Shown here: piece by piece, positions 31,526-41,041 of the stretch | How the letters are laid out: every line of letters starts with the position of its first letter | Position numbering within the stretch: position 1 is the stretch's first letter | Assembly: GCA_025358255.1 (NCBI GenBank) | Contig: JANYKC010000086.1 | Span: 88,698 to 133,157 of the forward strand | DNA length: 44,460 nucleotides | From: Spirochaetaceae bacterium | GTDB taxonomy: Bacteria; Spirochaetota; Spirochaetia; Treponematales; Rectinemataceae | Direction of reading: 5' to 3' | The notes under the pieces: generated by a model | The model's database searches: none | What the model saw: only the letters and a program-made list of their open reading frames with translations | Told to the model about the DNA's origin: nothing | Translations under genes and position numbers: made by a program

Positions 31526-33454
31526 ATGATCGAAATACTTCCGGTCGTCATATTTGTCTCGATCGTCGCCCTCGTCCTCCTCATCTCCTTCTACTTCGCC
31601 GCGAAGGCCAAGTCCTCCAGCGGGTATTACGCCGCCGGGGGCCGCATCCACTGGGGCATCAACGGTATAGCCTTCGCTGGGGATTACCTCTCGGCCGCCT
31701 CCTTCCTCGGCATCTGCGGCCTCATCGCGACGGCCGGATACGATGGTTTCCTGTATTCGATCGGCTATTTGGCCGGATGGATCGTCGCCCTCTTCATTGT
31801 CGCCGAACCGCTCAAGCGCCTTGGCCGCTATACCTTCACTGACGCCTTGGACGCCAAGTTCAACAGCAAGGCCATCAAGCTCGTGGCGGCGATAAGCACC
31901 CTGGTCGTCTCCCTCTGCTACCTCATCCCGCAGATGGTCGGCGCCGGCGTCCTCATCACCCCACTTCTCGGCTTCCCGCATTACGTAGGCGTCATCCTCG
32001 TCGGCGCGATCGTCATCACCATCGTCGCGACCGCGGGCATGACCTCCACGACCTACGTGCAGTTCATCAAGGGAACACTCCTCATCGTGTTCTCGATCGT
32101 CGTCGTCGTCGTGCTCTGCCTCCGGGGCCTCACGACCACACCAGACCAGGGCGGCGCCGTTCCCTTCAAGGACTTCAAGACTCTTGCCGCGGCGGATGCC
32201 TCAGGCGCCGTCATCCCCTCAGATCCGAGCTACAAGGTCGTTGGGCAGAAAGACGTCAAGAAGCTGCGCTTCGTGAAGCTTGAAAAGGACGGCCGCGCCA
32301 CTTGGTGGAAAGCCGAGTCTGGCGCTTCCGGCCTCTCCCTGCACGAGACCCAGGAAACCGTCACGGCCAAGGACGGCAGCAAGTACATCAATGGCGCTCC
32401 TGCGTCGAGCGCGAACAAGCTCGCCTTGGTCGGCAACCTGGAGGTCATCGCCGGAAAAGCCGGAGTCGAGGCGAGGACCGGTCCCGTCGGACCCTTCAAA
32501 TTCCTGGCCCTCATCGGCGATCCGACCAGCCAAGTGCGGCGCTGGAAGGAAGCGAAGTTCGTAGACGGATCCACCAAGGTCACCGTCTACTATTCGGAGC
32601 TCACGCCCGGCAACCGCATCATGAGGCCAGGCCTCAGCTTCAAGGTCGAAGGGACCCCCCTCGAGCGCATCGACTTCATATCCCTCATGGTCGCCCTTTT
32701 CCTCGGCACGGCGGCCCTCCCCCACATCCTTATCCGCTACTACACGGTGCCGAGCCCCGCCGCCGCGAGGAAGTCCACGATCGTGGCCATCGCGGCCATC
32801 GGATTCTTCTACGTGCTGACCCTTTTCATGGGGCTTGGCGCGATGACGAGCGGCGTCATCAACCTCACGGACAACAACATGTCCGCGCCCCTCCTCGCCC
32901 GATCCTTCGGCACCTTCCTGTTCGCCATGATCTCCGCGATCGCTTTCGCCACCGTCCTGGGAACCGTGAGCGGCCTCATCATCGCCGCTTCGGGCGCGGT
33001 GGCCCACGACCTCATGGACCGCTTCGCCGGGATCATCAAGTCGGACAAGGAAAAGGTCAGGGCGGGAAAGGTCGCCGCCTTCGTCGTAGGATTCATCGCC
33101 ATCATCCTCGGCATACTGTTCAAGGGGGTCAATGTCTCCTTCCTGGTCGGCCTGGCCTTCGCGGTCGCCGCCTCGGCCAACCTCCCGTCGATCGTCATGA
33201 TGCTTTTCTGGAAGCGGACGACCTCGAAGGGAATAACCGCATCGATCATCGTGGGCATCGTCTCCTCCATCGGCCTCATCCTCCTTTCCCCAACGATGTT
33301 CGAGCTTTATGGTCTCGATCCGGCGCTTGCCCCCGTGCCCCTCAAGAATCCGGGCATCATTTCGATCCCCTTGAGTTTCCTGACCATCATCGCCGTCTCC
33401 CTCCTGACGAAGCGCGACATGGCCGAGGAGCATGCCCGCCCGGTACAATCGTAG
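31526..33454 (+). CDS. Sodium/solute symporter, acetate permease-type, with a large soluble insert
   Basis: 642 residues, SSS family, close to ActP by motif (GGRIHWGINGIAFAGDYLSAASFLG at 38-62, AGMTSTTYVQFIKG at 170-183, LFLGTAALPHILIRYYTVPS at 391-410). It imports acetate or another short carboxylate with sodium. E. coli ActP has 549 residues. The extra length sits between membrane segments about 6 and 7 (roughly 201-380), where a soluble, partly repetitive region containing FKDFKTLAAADASG and VVGQKDVKKLRF should face outside. That could be a substrate-capturing or regulatory domain. It is co-transcribed with DUF485 and precedes the giant sensor by 55 bp. Confidence 0.9.
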   Translation: MIEILPVVIFVSIVALVLLISFYFAAKAKSSSGYYAAGGRIHWGINGIAFAGDYLSAASFLGICGLIATAGYDGFLYSIGYLAGWIVALFIVAEPLKRLGRYTFTDALDAKFNSKAIKLVAAISTLVVSLCYLIPQMVGAGVLITPLLGFPHYVGVILVGAIVITIVATAGMTSTTYVQFIKGTLLIVFSIVVVVVLCLRGLTTTPDQGGAVPFKDFKTLAAADASGAVIPSDPSYKVVGQKDVKKLRFVKLEKDGRATWWKAESGASGLSLHETQETVTAKDGSKYINGAPASSANKLALVGNLEVIAGKAGVEARTGPVGPFKFLALIGDPTSQVRRWKEAKFVDGSTKVTVYYSELTPGNRIMRPGLSFKVEGTPLERIDFISLMVALFLGTAALPHILIRYYTVPSPAAARKSTIVAIAAIGFFYVLTLFMGLGAMTSGVINLTDNNMSAPLLARSFGTFLFAMISAIAFATVLGTVSGLIIAASGAVAHDLMDRFAGIIKSDKEKVRAGKVAAFVVGFIAIILGILFKGVNVSFLVGLAFAVAASANLPSIVMMLFWKRTTSKGITASIIVGIVSSIGLILLSPTMFELYGLDPALAPVPLKNPGIISIPLSFLTIIAVSLLTKRDMAEEHARPVQS

Positions 33455-33460
33455 TCGCGG

Positions 33461-33492
33461 GGCGTGAGGGGATGCGGTCGCCCCCTCACGCC
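33461..33492 (+). promoter_or_regulatory. Perfect 11-bp hairpin between symporter and sensor genes
   Basis: Arms GGCGTGAGGGG (33461-33471) and CCCCTCACGCC (33482-33492) with a 10-base loop. There is no long T-tract, so partial termination or RNA processing is more likely than full termination. It could lower sensor expression relative to the transporter. Confidence 0.6.
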
Positions 33493-33509
33493 GTCGTTCT
33501 GGAGCTCCC

Positions 33510-36500
33510 ATGCCGAAGTTGAACCTTCATTCGCATTCCACAATGAGCGACGGGAAGTTGTCGCCGGAAGCGCTCGCCGACTATCTTGCTGACGCCGGGG
33601 TGGCCTGGGCTTCGCTTACCGACCATGACACCACGGCCGGGTCCGCGCGGTTCAGGGAGGCCCTCCTCCGGCGAGGCGTGGGCTGCATCGAAGGGATCGA
33701 ATACAGCGCGACATCCTCCCTTGGCCTTGTCCACATCCTGGCCTACGGAGCAAGCTCCACATTCATCGAGTTCACCGCTTCCACCCGCCCTTCGCATCCG
33801 GGCCAAGGCGGCGAGCTCCCCGCTGCGGCCGACCTCATCCGCGCCATTCGGGAAGCCGGCGGCGCGGCATTTCTTGCCCATCCTCTCACCGTCTCCCGTG
33901 ATGCCTCCGTCCTTGACACCCTGCTTTCAGAACTGCAGGCCGCTGGGCTTGCGGGGATCGAGGCAATCTACGGGCCTTATACCGCCTCGGAGCGCGGAAC
34001 CCTTCTCGACCTGGCCGCGCGCCATGGCCTCGCGACCTGCGCCGGCAGCGATTTCCACGAACCCGGTGTTCCTGGACAGGGAGCCTCGATCGGCATGGGC
34101 GAGGCGCAGTGGGAGGCGTTCCGCGCCCTTCTCCTGAGGCAGGTCTCGGCTCCATCCTCCTCAGGATCCCCACGGGATCCGCGGCGCGCCTCACCCGCCC
34201 TTGCCCTCCCTGAAGTCCGCGGCTTTGCGGCCCGCATCGTGGCCCCGGCATTCGTAGCGCTGTCCCTTTGCCTCACGGCCTTTTTCCTCATTGAGGTCCC
34301 GCAATTCTCGAGCATGTTGCTCGAGCGGAAAAAGGAGATGATCAGGGAACTGACCCGGTCGGCCTCGAGCATCCTCCAGGATTATGCCCGGGATGTCGAC
34401 GCAGGACGCCTCGGACTTGCCGATGCTCAAAAAGGGGCGGCGGAGCGCATCAGGAACATTCGTTACGGGCGCGAGGGCAAGGACTATTTCTGGATCACTG
34501 ACAGCCTGCCCCGGATGGTGATGCACCCCTACAGGACCGACCTCGAAGGCGCCGACCTCCGCGGCTACAAGGACCGAAACGGGCTCCGCGTCTTCGTGGA
34601 GTTCGTCAAGGCCGTGAAGGAAAAGAGCGAAGGCTACGTGGAATACCTTTGGCAATGGGAAGACGACGCGAGCCGGATTGTCCCAAAGCTCTCGTATGTG
34701 AGCCGCTTCGCCCCTTGGGACTGGATCATCGGGACGGGCGTCTACCTTGACGACGTGACTGCGGAGACGCGGACCCTCTCCGGCCGCCTGGTGGCGCTTT
34801 CGGCCGGCGTTTCCCTTGTCCTGGCCCTCGTGCTTGCCTTCATGGTCTTCCAGAGCCTCGGCCTCGAGCGCGCCCGCCTCCTCGCCGAAAGGGCGATCCA
34901 TGAGTCGCGCGAGCGATACCGCGCCCTTGTCGAGGCTTCCACGGAAGGCATGGTCATCGTCTCGGGTGGCGCATGCTCGCACGCCAACTCCTGCTTCATC
35001 GAGATGACCGGTTACTCGGAAACCGAACTTCAATTGCTGGGCGTGCGCCAGCTTTTCATCCCCTTCGCGGAGAATGACGAAAAAGCGGCCTCCTTCCTCT
35101 CCGCCCTTTCCGAGGGAAAGGAGGATCCTTCGAGGCTTCCGCCGCCATTCGAATGCTCCTTGCGGCGAAGGGGCAAGGAGCCCCTCGAAATTGTTCTGAC
35201 CTCATCCGCCTTGAGCCTCGCGGGAAAGGACGGCATCATACTCGCCGCGAGGGATGTAGGTGCCCGCTTCGAAACGCCCGGATCGGCGAAACCGGACGAG
35301 TCCCGCGCGCTGGCAGCCGGGATCGGCTCCTTCGGCACAAGATGGAACAGGCGCGCCGTCTTCCTCGAAGCCAGTGGCGATGCACGCAGGCTGTTCGGAA
35401 TCCCCGAGAAAGCCGATCTCGAGCAGATCGGGCTCTTCTCCCTCATCCCCGACCATGCCGAAGGCGAGCGCCTTTACGCGCTCCTGTCCTCCGAGGGTAC
35501 GGTCAGCCGCGTCCCCTTGAGGGTCGGCCGGCGCGGATCGCCCCTGCGGGAAATCGTGCTGACTGCCTTCCTTTCGGGAAGGGATGGACAGGCGGCTGAC
35601 AGGATAATGGGCATCATCGAGGATGTGTCGATGACGCTCCGCAAAGAGCGCGCGATGAAAACCCGCCTCGCCGGCGATGGGGCCGCGATGCTCTTCCTCA
35701 CGGCGCCGGTCTCAGGGATCGCTTCCATGCCACAGGCCTGCGGCATGGCCATGACCGTGGCCGAGGCCGCGGCGTCCATGCGGCGGCACTCCGCGAGCGA
35801 GCTCATCGTCGAAGGCCCGGACGGCGCCGCGATCGGCATCATCACCCTTGGGGACATGGCGGAAAGGCTCTTCCCCGAGGGTCTCGATGGATCGACGAGC
35901 GTCGCTACCATCATGAGCTCTCCCCTCCGGTCCATCGCCCCGACGCGCAGCCTGGGGGAAGCGCTCGAAACCTTGCTCTCGGCGCGGATCGGCAGGCTGG
36001 CCCTGCGAAACCCCGGAGGCCCCATTTCCGGCATTGTGCGAGGCCAGGATATCCTTTCTGCCCTCGGGGCTTCCATCCTTTCCTCAAGGGAGGCCATAAC
36101 AGCCGCATCGTCCGTCGATGACCTCCAGGACCTCATGGCCAACAGCCTTGTCGGGCTTGGATCCCTCCTCGCGGCCGGAGCCAGGCCCCGTTATGTGGCT
36201 CGCCTCTTCACGAAGCTTCATGATGCCTTGGCTGCCCGGCTCGTCGAGTTCGCCATCGGCGAGCTCGGTGAACCGCCCTGCACCTTCGCCTTTGTCGTCC
36301 TCGGAAGCGCAGGGCGCTTCGAGCTGTTGCCCGGTTCCGACCAGGACAACGCCATCGTCTACCTTCCCCTGTCCAAGGACGGCGAAGCGGAACGAGCCTG
36401 GTTCCTTGCCCTTGGCGCCTCTGTCTGCCATGCCCTTTCGGAATTCGGAGTCCCCCTCTGCAAGGGAGGCATCATGGCGATGAACCCCTCCTGTTGCGCA

Positions 36501-37058
36501 TCCCTCGCCGAATGGCGGTCCAGGTTCGCGCATTGGATCAGCGAGCCCGAACCGGACAAGCTGCTGGACATCAATGCCTTCTTTGACATGCGCGCCATAG
36601 CCGGCGACCTGGAGATCGCGGACACACTGAGGGAGAGCGTAGTGGAGTTGCTGGGCGCGCGGCCCGATTTCTTCATCCACCTCGCCCATGGGACTGGCCG
36701 GGTCAAGCTGCCTTCGTCACCGCCCCGAAACGCTGGGGAACTCAAGGAGGCCGCCGCCCTCTTCTCCAACTTCGCCCGGGCATATGCGCTCAAGGAAGGC
36801 CTGGCCGAACAGAACACCTTCGAGCGACTCGAGGAACTCGCCGCCCTCGGGATACTCCGAGACGATACCTGCCGCGACAGCGGTGAGGCGTTCGAGCTCC
36901 TCCTCGGGATGCGCCTTGCCCTCGGGCTGGCTTCCGGGCATCCCTCGCAGGTGAAATCCCCGAGCCAGCGCGAAGAGACGGAATTGAAGCGGGTCCTCGC
37001 GCAGGCTGTGATCATCCAAAAGCGGATCGGTTTCGATTTCCTCGGCTCCGCGCTCTGA
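33510..37058 (+). CDS. Giant membrane sensor: PHP phosphoesterase, Cache, PAS, PAS, CBS pair and DUF294 nucleotidyltransferase
   Basis: 1182 residues behind GGAG. Residues 1-212 are a PHP domain with apparently intact metal ligands (H7, H9, D14, D38-H39-D40, E64, H75, H124, D181, H183). Membrane segment 241-262 leads to an extracytoplasmic Cache domain (about 265-415; KDYFWITD and WDWIIGTGVYLDDV). Segment 427-449 returns to the cytoplasm. PAS1 spans about 466-585, a weaker PAS2 about 600-710, and the CBS pair about 730-855. The DUF294 nucleotidyltransferase follows, with GSAGRFELLPGSDQDNAIV at 932-950 and acidic D944/D946, then its C-terminal domain to the end. CBS-DUF294 proteins often neighbour ActP, which supports a role in sensing and controlling acetate use. 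Signal and product are unknown. Confidence 0.9.
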   Translation: MPKLNLHSHSTMSDGKLSPEALADYLADAGVAWASLTDHDTTAGSARFREALLRRGVGCIEGIEYSATSSLGLVHILAYGASSTFIEFTASTRPSHPGQGGELPAAADLIRAIREAGGAAFLAHPLTVSRDASVLDTLLSELQAAGLAGIEAIYGPYTASERGTLLDLAARHGLATCAGSDFHEPGVPGQGASIGMGEAQWEAFRALLLRQVSAPSSSGSPRDPRRASPALALPEVRGFAARIVAPAFVALSLCLTAFFLIEVPQFSSMLLERKKEMIRELTRSASSILQDYARDVDAGRLGLADAQKGAAERIRNIRYGREGKDYFWITDSLPRMVMHPYRTDLEGADLRGYKDRNGLRVFVEFVKAVKEKSEGYVEYLWQWEDDASRIVPKLSYVSRFAPWDWIIGTGVYLDDVTAETRTLSGRLVALSAGVSLVLALVLAFMVFQSLGLERARLLAERAIHESRERYRALVEASTEGMVIVSGGACSHANSCFIEMTGYSETELQLLGVRQLFIPFAENDEKAASFLSALSEGKEDPSRLPPPFECSLRRRGKEPLEIVLTSSALSLAGKDGIILAARDVGARFETPGSAKPDESRALAAGIGSFGTRWNRRAVFLEASGDARRLFGIPEKADLEQIGLFSLIPDHAEGERLYALLSSEGTVSRVPLRVGRRGSPLREIVLTAFLSGRDGQAADRIMGIIEDVSMTLRKERAMKTRLAGDGAAMLFLTAPVSGIASMPQACGMAMTVAEAAASMRRHSASELIVEGPDGAAIGIITLGDMAERLFPEGLDGSTSVATIMSSPLRSIAPTRSLGEALETLLSARIGRLALRNPGGPISGIVRGQDILSALGASILSSREAITAASSVDDLQDLMANSLVGLGSLLAAGARPRYVARLFTKLHDALAARLVEFAIGELGEPPCTFAFVVLGSAGRFELLPGSDQDNAIVYLPLSKDGEAERAWFLALGASVCHALSEFGVPLCKGGIMAMNPSCCASLAEWRSRFAHWISEPEPDKLLDINAFFDMRAIAGDLEIADTLRESVVELLGARPDFFIHLAHGTGRVKLPSSPPRNAGELKEAAALFSNFARAYALKEGLAEQNTFERLEELAALGILRDDTCRDSGEAFELLLGMRLALGLASGHPSQVKSPSQREETELKRVLAQAVIIQKRIGFDFLGSAL

Positions 37059-37092
37059 TCACGAAGGCAAGCGCCTCGGCCCTCCCCGGTTT

Positions 37093-38914
37093 TCAGGGCA
37101 CCAGCAGCTTCGTGAAGAAGTCCACGATCGCGTCATAGCAGCGAACCCGGTTCTCGTACTTGAGCACGTCGTGGCCCTCGTTCTCGAAGACGAGCAGCTC
37201 AAGGTCCTTGCCCATCGCGCGAAGCTCGCGCACCAGGTCCTCTGATTCGGCGGCCACCACGCGGGGGTCGTTTCGCCCTTGGATGACGAGCATCGGCGAG
37301 GCAAGACCGCCCAGCCAGGTCTTGGGCAGGCGGTCGATGAAGCTCACGAGGTCATAGGGACCGAACATGTCGCAGGAGGCCTTCCAAAGTCCAGGATGAC
37401 GCCCGGCCAAGGTGAGGGTCATGTAGCCGCCATACGAGCGGCCGACGACGGCGGCGCGCCCCACATCGAGGCGCCTGTCCTTCGGGAGGACCCTGGTCAT
37501 GGCATGCACATGGTCCAGGCGATCCTGACCGCCCCAATCGCGGTCGACCCGCTTGGTATAGGCGAGGCCATAGCCGCTCGATCCCCGCGCGTTTGGGACG
37601 AAGACCGCGAAGCCGCGCAGGGTCAGGAATTGGATGAGGGGCATCGAGAACCAGGAAAAATCCGGCTTTTCCTGGCTCTGTGGCCCGCCGTGGATGTAAT
37701 AGACCAGGGGTCGAGGACCCAGCCCAGGGCCTTGGCTGGCAGGTAGAGGCGCGCCGAGACCCGGAGGCCATCGTGCGAGAGGAAGGATGCGTCCTCCCCC
37801 GTGGCGAGCAGGCCCTCCGCGATGCCGAGGATCCTCTCCTTCGTGTGCACGTATATCGAAGACCTTGTCTTGCCTTCGATCGTGTAGACCTGTGAAGGCG
37901 AGGTCGCGGTCGAGAAGCTCAGGGCATACAGGTCCGCCGCCTCATCCCACATGATGTGCTCGAGCGTGCCGTCCGCGAAGGGCTCTGCGCCGACGAGCGC
38001 GCGCCCCAGCTTCATGACGAGCCTTTCCTCGTCGAAGGTAGCCTCCTAGGCCCAGGAGCAACCATCGATGTTGTACTGAACGAGGTAGCGGTCTCGCGCG
38101 AGGCGCTCGATGCCCCCCATCTCGCCCGAGCCTTCATGGACCATTCCCTTCACCGTGACAGGAAGCATGGAGCCGGGTTTCGAGAAGCGGACAAAGCCGA
38201 GGCCGTAGCAATCCTCGAAAACGGCACAAAGGACGATTGCCCCGGCGCCGGATGGGGAGAATTCAGCGCCGCCTATGCCGTTGAGCGGCACTTCCTCGCC
38301 TTCCTTCCGGTCATCGATGGCTTTTCCGTAGAGCACCTTGCGTCCGCCGCCCTTCCCGAGATAGAGCGCCACATCGCCTTCGGTGTAGCCCTCGCCCATG
38401 AGGAGCCTCTCATGGGTCGCGTTGTGCGACATCGGGAAAAAGCCCAGGGGCTTTCGGCGACCTTGTCGAGCTTCCCCGTCGCGAGGTTGGCGCGCCAGGT
38501 CTCTTGCATCGGCGAGTCCCGCCTTTCCGCGAGGAGATAGACCGTCGTCCTCTTCGCGTCGCAAGGGCCCAGGTGGACCCGGTGTCCAGCGAAGTAATTC
38601 CCGAAGGCCGGCTCGGGAAAGCCGCCAGCAATGGGGATGAGCATGGGCAGGTAGTTCTCGTCCCCGTCGTGGTCGATCATCACGAGGATCTTTCCAAGGC
38701 CCGGGAAAAGGGAGAATGGGCGACCACCTATCAAGTCCGGATTCTGGAGGGCAATGTGGGGAGAAAGGAGGGGCTCGGGCACGGAGCCGCCTGCATCCAT
38801 GGCATAAAGGCTCAGGTGTCCGGAGAGGTTGGAGAGGAAGTAAATCCGCCCTTGGCAATGGTGGGGCGAGAGGAAGAGCCTGGCTGACATGAGGGACTCG
38901 ACGCGGTGGGCCAT
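37093..38914 (-). pseudogene. Broken S9 (prolyl oligopeptidase/acylaminoacyl peptidase) gene
   Basis: The start at 38914 (AAGGAG upstream) opens a propeller domain in one frame. The frame changes near 38440 at a TTTTT run (AESPWAF to FPMSHNATHERLL), and an in-frame TAG occurs at 38046-38048 (GCSWA-stop-EATFDEERL). A second shift near 37715 leads into the hydrolase domain (LGPRPLVYYIHGGPQ). The catalytic part is intact in sequence: GRSYGGYM serine, QGRNDPRV aspartate and ENEGHDV histidine. With three lesions it is most likely a recent pseudogene. The peptidase would have cleaved small peptides in the cytoplasm. Confidence 0.85.
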
Positions 38915-38999
38915 GGGTTGCTCCTTGTTGCGTGATTATCCCACGTTAGGGCCGTCGATCCAAGGGAAAAGACTCGTTGAGGAAAGTCGTCCTACGGCT

Positions 39000-39029
39000 T
39001 TGGCCAAATCGCCTGAGAGCGCGTATACT
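39000..39029 (+). promoter_or_regulatory. Promoter of the M42 peptidase gene
   Basis: -35 TTGGCC (39000-39005), an 18-bp spacer and -10 TATACT (39024-39029). Transcription would start near 39036, leaving a 15-base leader with the AAGGAG ribosome site. Confidence 0.5.
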
Positions 39030-39050
39030 CTTTGACGACAAGGAGCGACC

Positions 39051-40085
39051 ATGAACATCGACAAGGCAATGCTCGACCGATCGATAGAACAGACCCTCGC
39101 ACTCTGCCGCATCCCCAGCCCGACGGGCTTCACGAGGGATGCCGAGCGCTATGTCGAGGCAACCCTGAAGGAAACGGGATATGCCCCGACGAGGTCCGCC
39201 AAGGGCTCGATGCTCTGCGACCTCGGCGGCGAAGGCAAGCCTCTTGTCCTCGCGGCCCACATAGATACCCTTGGCGCCATCGTCCGGGCCGTCAAGGCCA
39301 ATGGAAGGCTGCGATACTCCAAGATCGGAGGCTATCCAGACCTCAACCTCGTCACGGAAACCTGCCTGATCCACACCCGGGAGGGCCTCTCCTTCACCGG
39401 AACCTTCCAGCCCGTCGACGCATCCTCCCACGTCAACAAGAAACTGGGGGACGGCAAGATGGACGAGGAGAACATGGAGATCCTCGTAGACGAGCGATGC
39501 TCAAAAAAGGAGGAGGCCCTCGCCCTCGGGATCGCCCCCGGCAACATCGTCTCCATTGACGCGCGCCCGATCCTCACGCCGAGCGGCTTCCTCAAAAGCC
39601 GCCACCTGGACGACAAGGCCTCGGCAGGCATACTCCTTGCCCTCGCCGAAGCCCTGCGCTCCGGCGCCCTCGTGGCCAAGCGCAAGCTCTGGCTCCTATT
39701 CACCACCTATGAGGAGGTCGGCCACGGTGGGGCAGTCCTCCCGGCTGGAGTCGCCGACATGATCAGCGTCGACATGGGCGCCGTCGGCGACGACCTGGGT
39801 TGCGACGAGTACAAGGTCTCCATCTGCGCCAAGGATTCCGCTGGACCTTGCGACTGGGAACTCACCAATGCCCTTGTCCTCGCGGCCAAGCGCGCGGAAT
39901 GCGAATTCGCGGTGGACGTCTATCCCTCGTACAGTGCGGACGCGGATGTCTCGCTCCGCTCCGGTTATGACATCCGCCATGCCATCATCGGTCCCGGCGT
40001 CTATGCGAGCCACGGCTACGAGCGCACGCACAGCGACGCGATGGCGAACACCCTGGCGCTGCTCGCGGAGTTCCTCAAGGACTGA
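39051..40085 (+). CDS. M42-family metallo-aminopeptidase
   Basis: 344 residues, cytoplasmic. M42 enzymes form large tetrahedral complexes and trim short peptides. Metal and catalytic residues are in place: AAHIDTLG (H70, D72), SRHLDDKASAG (D187), TTYEEVGHGG with the general base E221 and metal ligand E222, SVDMGA (D241) and SHGYERTH (H321). The ATG follows AAGGAG. It lies next to a broken S9 peptidase gene but in the opposite direction, so some peptide breakdown capacity remains locally. Endoglucanase annotations found in some relatives are historical and not supported here. Confidence 0.92.
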   Translation: MNIDKAMLDRSIEQTLALCRIPSPTGFTRDAERYVEATLKETGYAPTRSAKGSMLCDLGGEGKPLVLAAHIDTLGAIVRAVKANGRLRYSKIGGYPDLNLVTETCLIHTREGLSFTGTFQPVDASSHVNKKLGDGKMDEENMEILVDERCSKKEEALALGIAPGNIVSIDARPILTPSGFLKSRHLDDKASAGILLALAEALRSGALVAKRKLWLLFTTYEEVGHGGAVLPAGVADMISVDMGAVGDDLGCDEYKVSICAKDSAGPCDWELTNALVLAAKRAECEFAVDVYPSYSADADVSLRSGYDIRHAIIGPGVYASHGYERTHSDAMANTLALLAEFLKD

Positions 40086-40108
40086 CTCGCGCCGAGGCCG
40101 CCTTCCAC

Positions 40109-41041
40109 CTAGGCGAGGAAGAGGAGGAAGACGCCGCCGACCGCGGTCAGGGATCCAATGATATCCCTCGCCTTGATCCTTTCCTTCAGGAAGATGGCCG
40201 AGGGGGCGATGATGAGGACGGGGACTATCGACATGATGGCCGCGGCGATCCCCGCCTTGGTCGACTGCACGGCGAGGAGGCTGAGCGAGACGCCAAGGAA
40301 AGGCCCGAAAAATGAGCCGACCCCCAACCCTGCCATGGCCTTGCCGTCCTTGAAGGCAGAGAAGGTCCCCTGCCACCTTTGCAGGGCGGTCAGGACGAGG
40401 GCAAAGCCGACGACAGCGGCGCTGACGCGGATCTGGGTGCCCGCGAAGGGGTCCATGTTTCCAGCTCCGAGCTTGCTCAGGATAATCCCCCCGGCCTGGC
40501 CCAAGGTGGCGCCGAAGGCGAGGAAGAGGCCCCGGATCCTCTTGGTCCGGGATTCGCAGACCTTCTCCCCCTCAGGGCAACTGCCCGCGATGCTTTCGCC
40601 GCCCTTATCCAGGACCACGATAGCAATGCCCCCGAGCGTGAGGCCCATCCCGACGAGGGCGATGGGGCCGAGACGCTCGCCCAGGATGGCGTAACCGAGC
40701 ACGGCCGTCAGCGCCGGGGCGCTTGCATAGACCAGCATGGCGATCCGCGAGCCAATGTCGATGAAAGCCTGGAAAAGGAGAAGGTCGCCCAGCACGAGCC
40801 CAACCAGGCCTGAAGCGGAAAGCCAGAGCCAGGCCGACAAGGGCGCATCGAAGGGGAGGAAGGTCCCTCTCGTGACCAGACAATATAGCCCGAGGAGGAT
40901 GCATCCGATGAGGAGCCTCAGGAAATTAAGGGCAAAGGCGCCAATACGCTTTCCCGCGATCTCGAAGGCGACCGCGGTCACAGTCCAGGACAGCGCTGTT
41001 GCCAAGGCGGCCGCCGCGCCCAAGTTCATCGTATTCATCAT
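40109..41041 (-). CDS. EamA/DMT-superfamily transporter
   Basis: 310 residues with ten membrane segments, arranged as two EamA repeats (about 5-145 and 170-310). The repeats are separated by a short charged loop (GEKVCESRTKR). Typical features are the proline-containing APALTAVLGYAILGERLGP at the end of repeat 1 and the SIVPVLIIAPSAIFLKERIK at the same place in repeat 2. Such carriers export or import metabolites such as amino acids. The substrate is not readable. The 125-bp gap to the divergent threonine aldolase gene may hold promoters for both. Confidence 0.9.
   Translation of the reverse strand: MMNTMNLGAAAALATALSWTVTAVAFEIAGKRIGAFALNFLRLLIGCILLGLYCLVTRGTFLPFDAPLSAWLWLSASGLVGLVLGDLLLFQAFIDIGSRIAMLVYASAPALTAVLGYAILGERLGPIALVGMGLTLGGIAIVVLDKGGESIAGSCPEGEKVCESRTKRIRGLFLAFGATLGQAGGIILSKLGAGNMDPFAGTQIRVSAAVVGFALVLTALQRWQGTFSAFKDGKAMAGLGVGSFFGPFLGVSLSLLAVQSTKAGIAAAIMSIVPVLIIAPSAIFLKERIKARDIIGSLTAVGGVFLLFLA

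Noticed and set aside
32219..33511. A 430-residue minus-strand ORF opposite the symporter, rich in D, E, R and G.
   Set aside because: Antisense of hydrophobic membrane helices yields such charged strings. The plus strand clearly encodes an SSS symporter.
27408..38048. All three in-frame nonsense codons found in broken genes (27408, 27630, 38046) are TAG, which could hint at amber recoding.
   Set aside because: TAG is also used as the natural terminator of several intact genes here (era, ackA, the PAP2 gene, rlmN, the RNA-binding domain gene). The affected genes also carry deletions or frameshifts, so decay is the simpler explanation.
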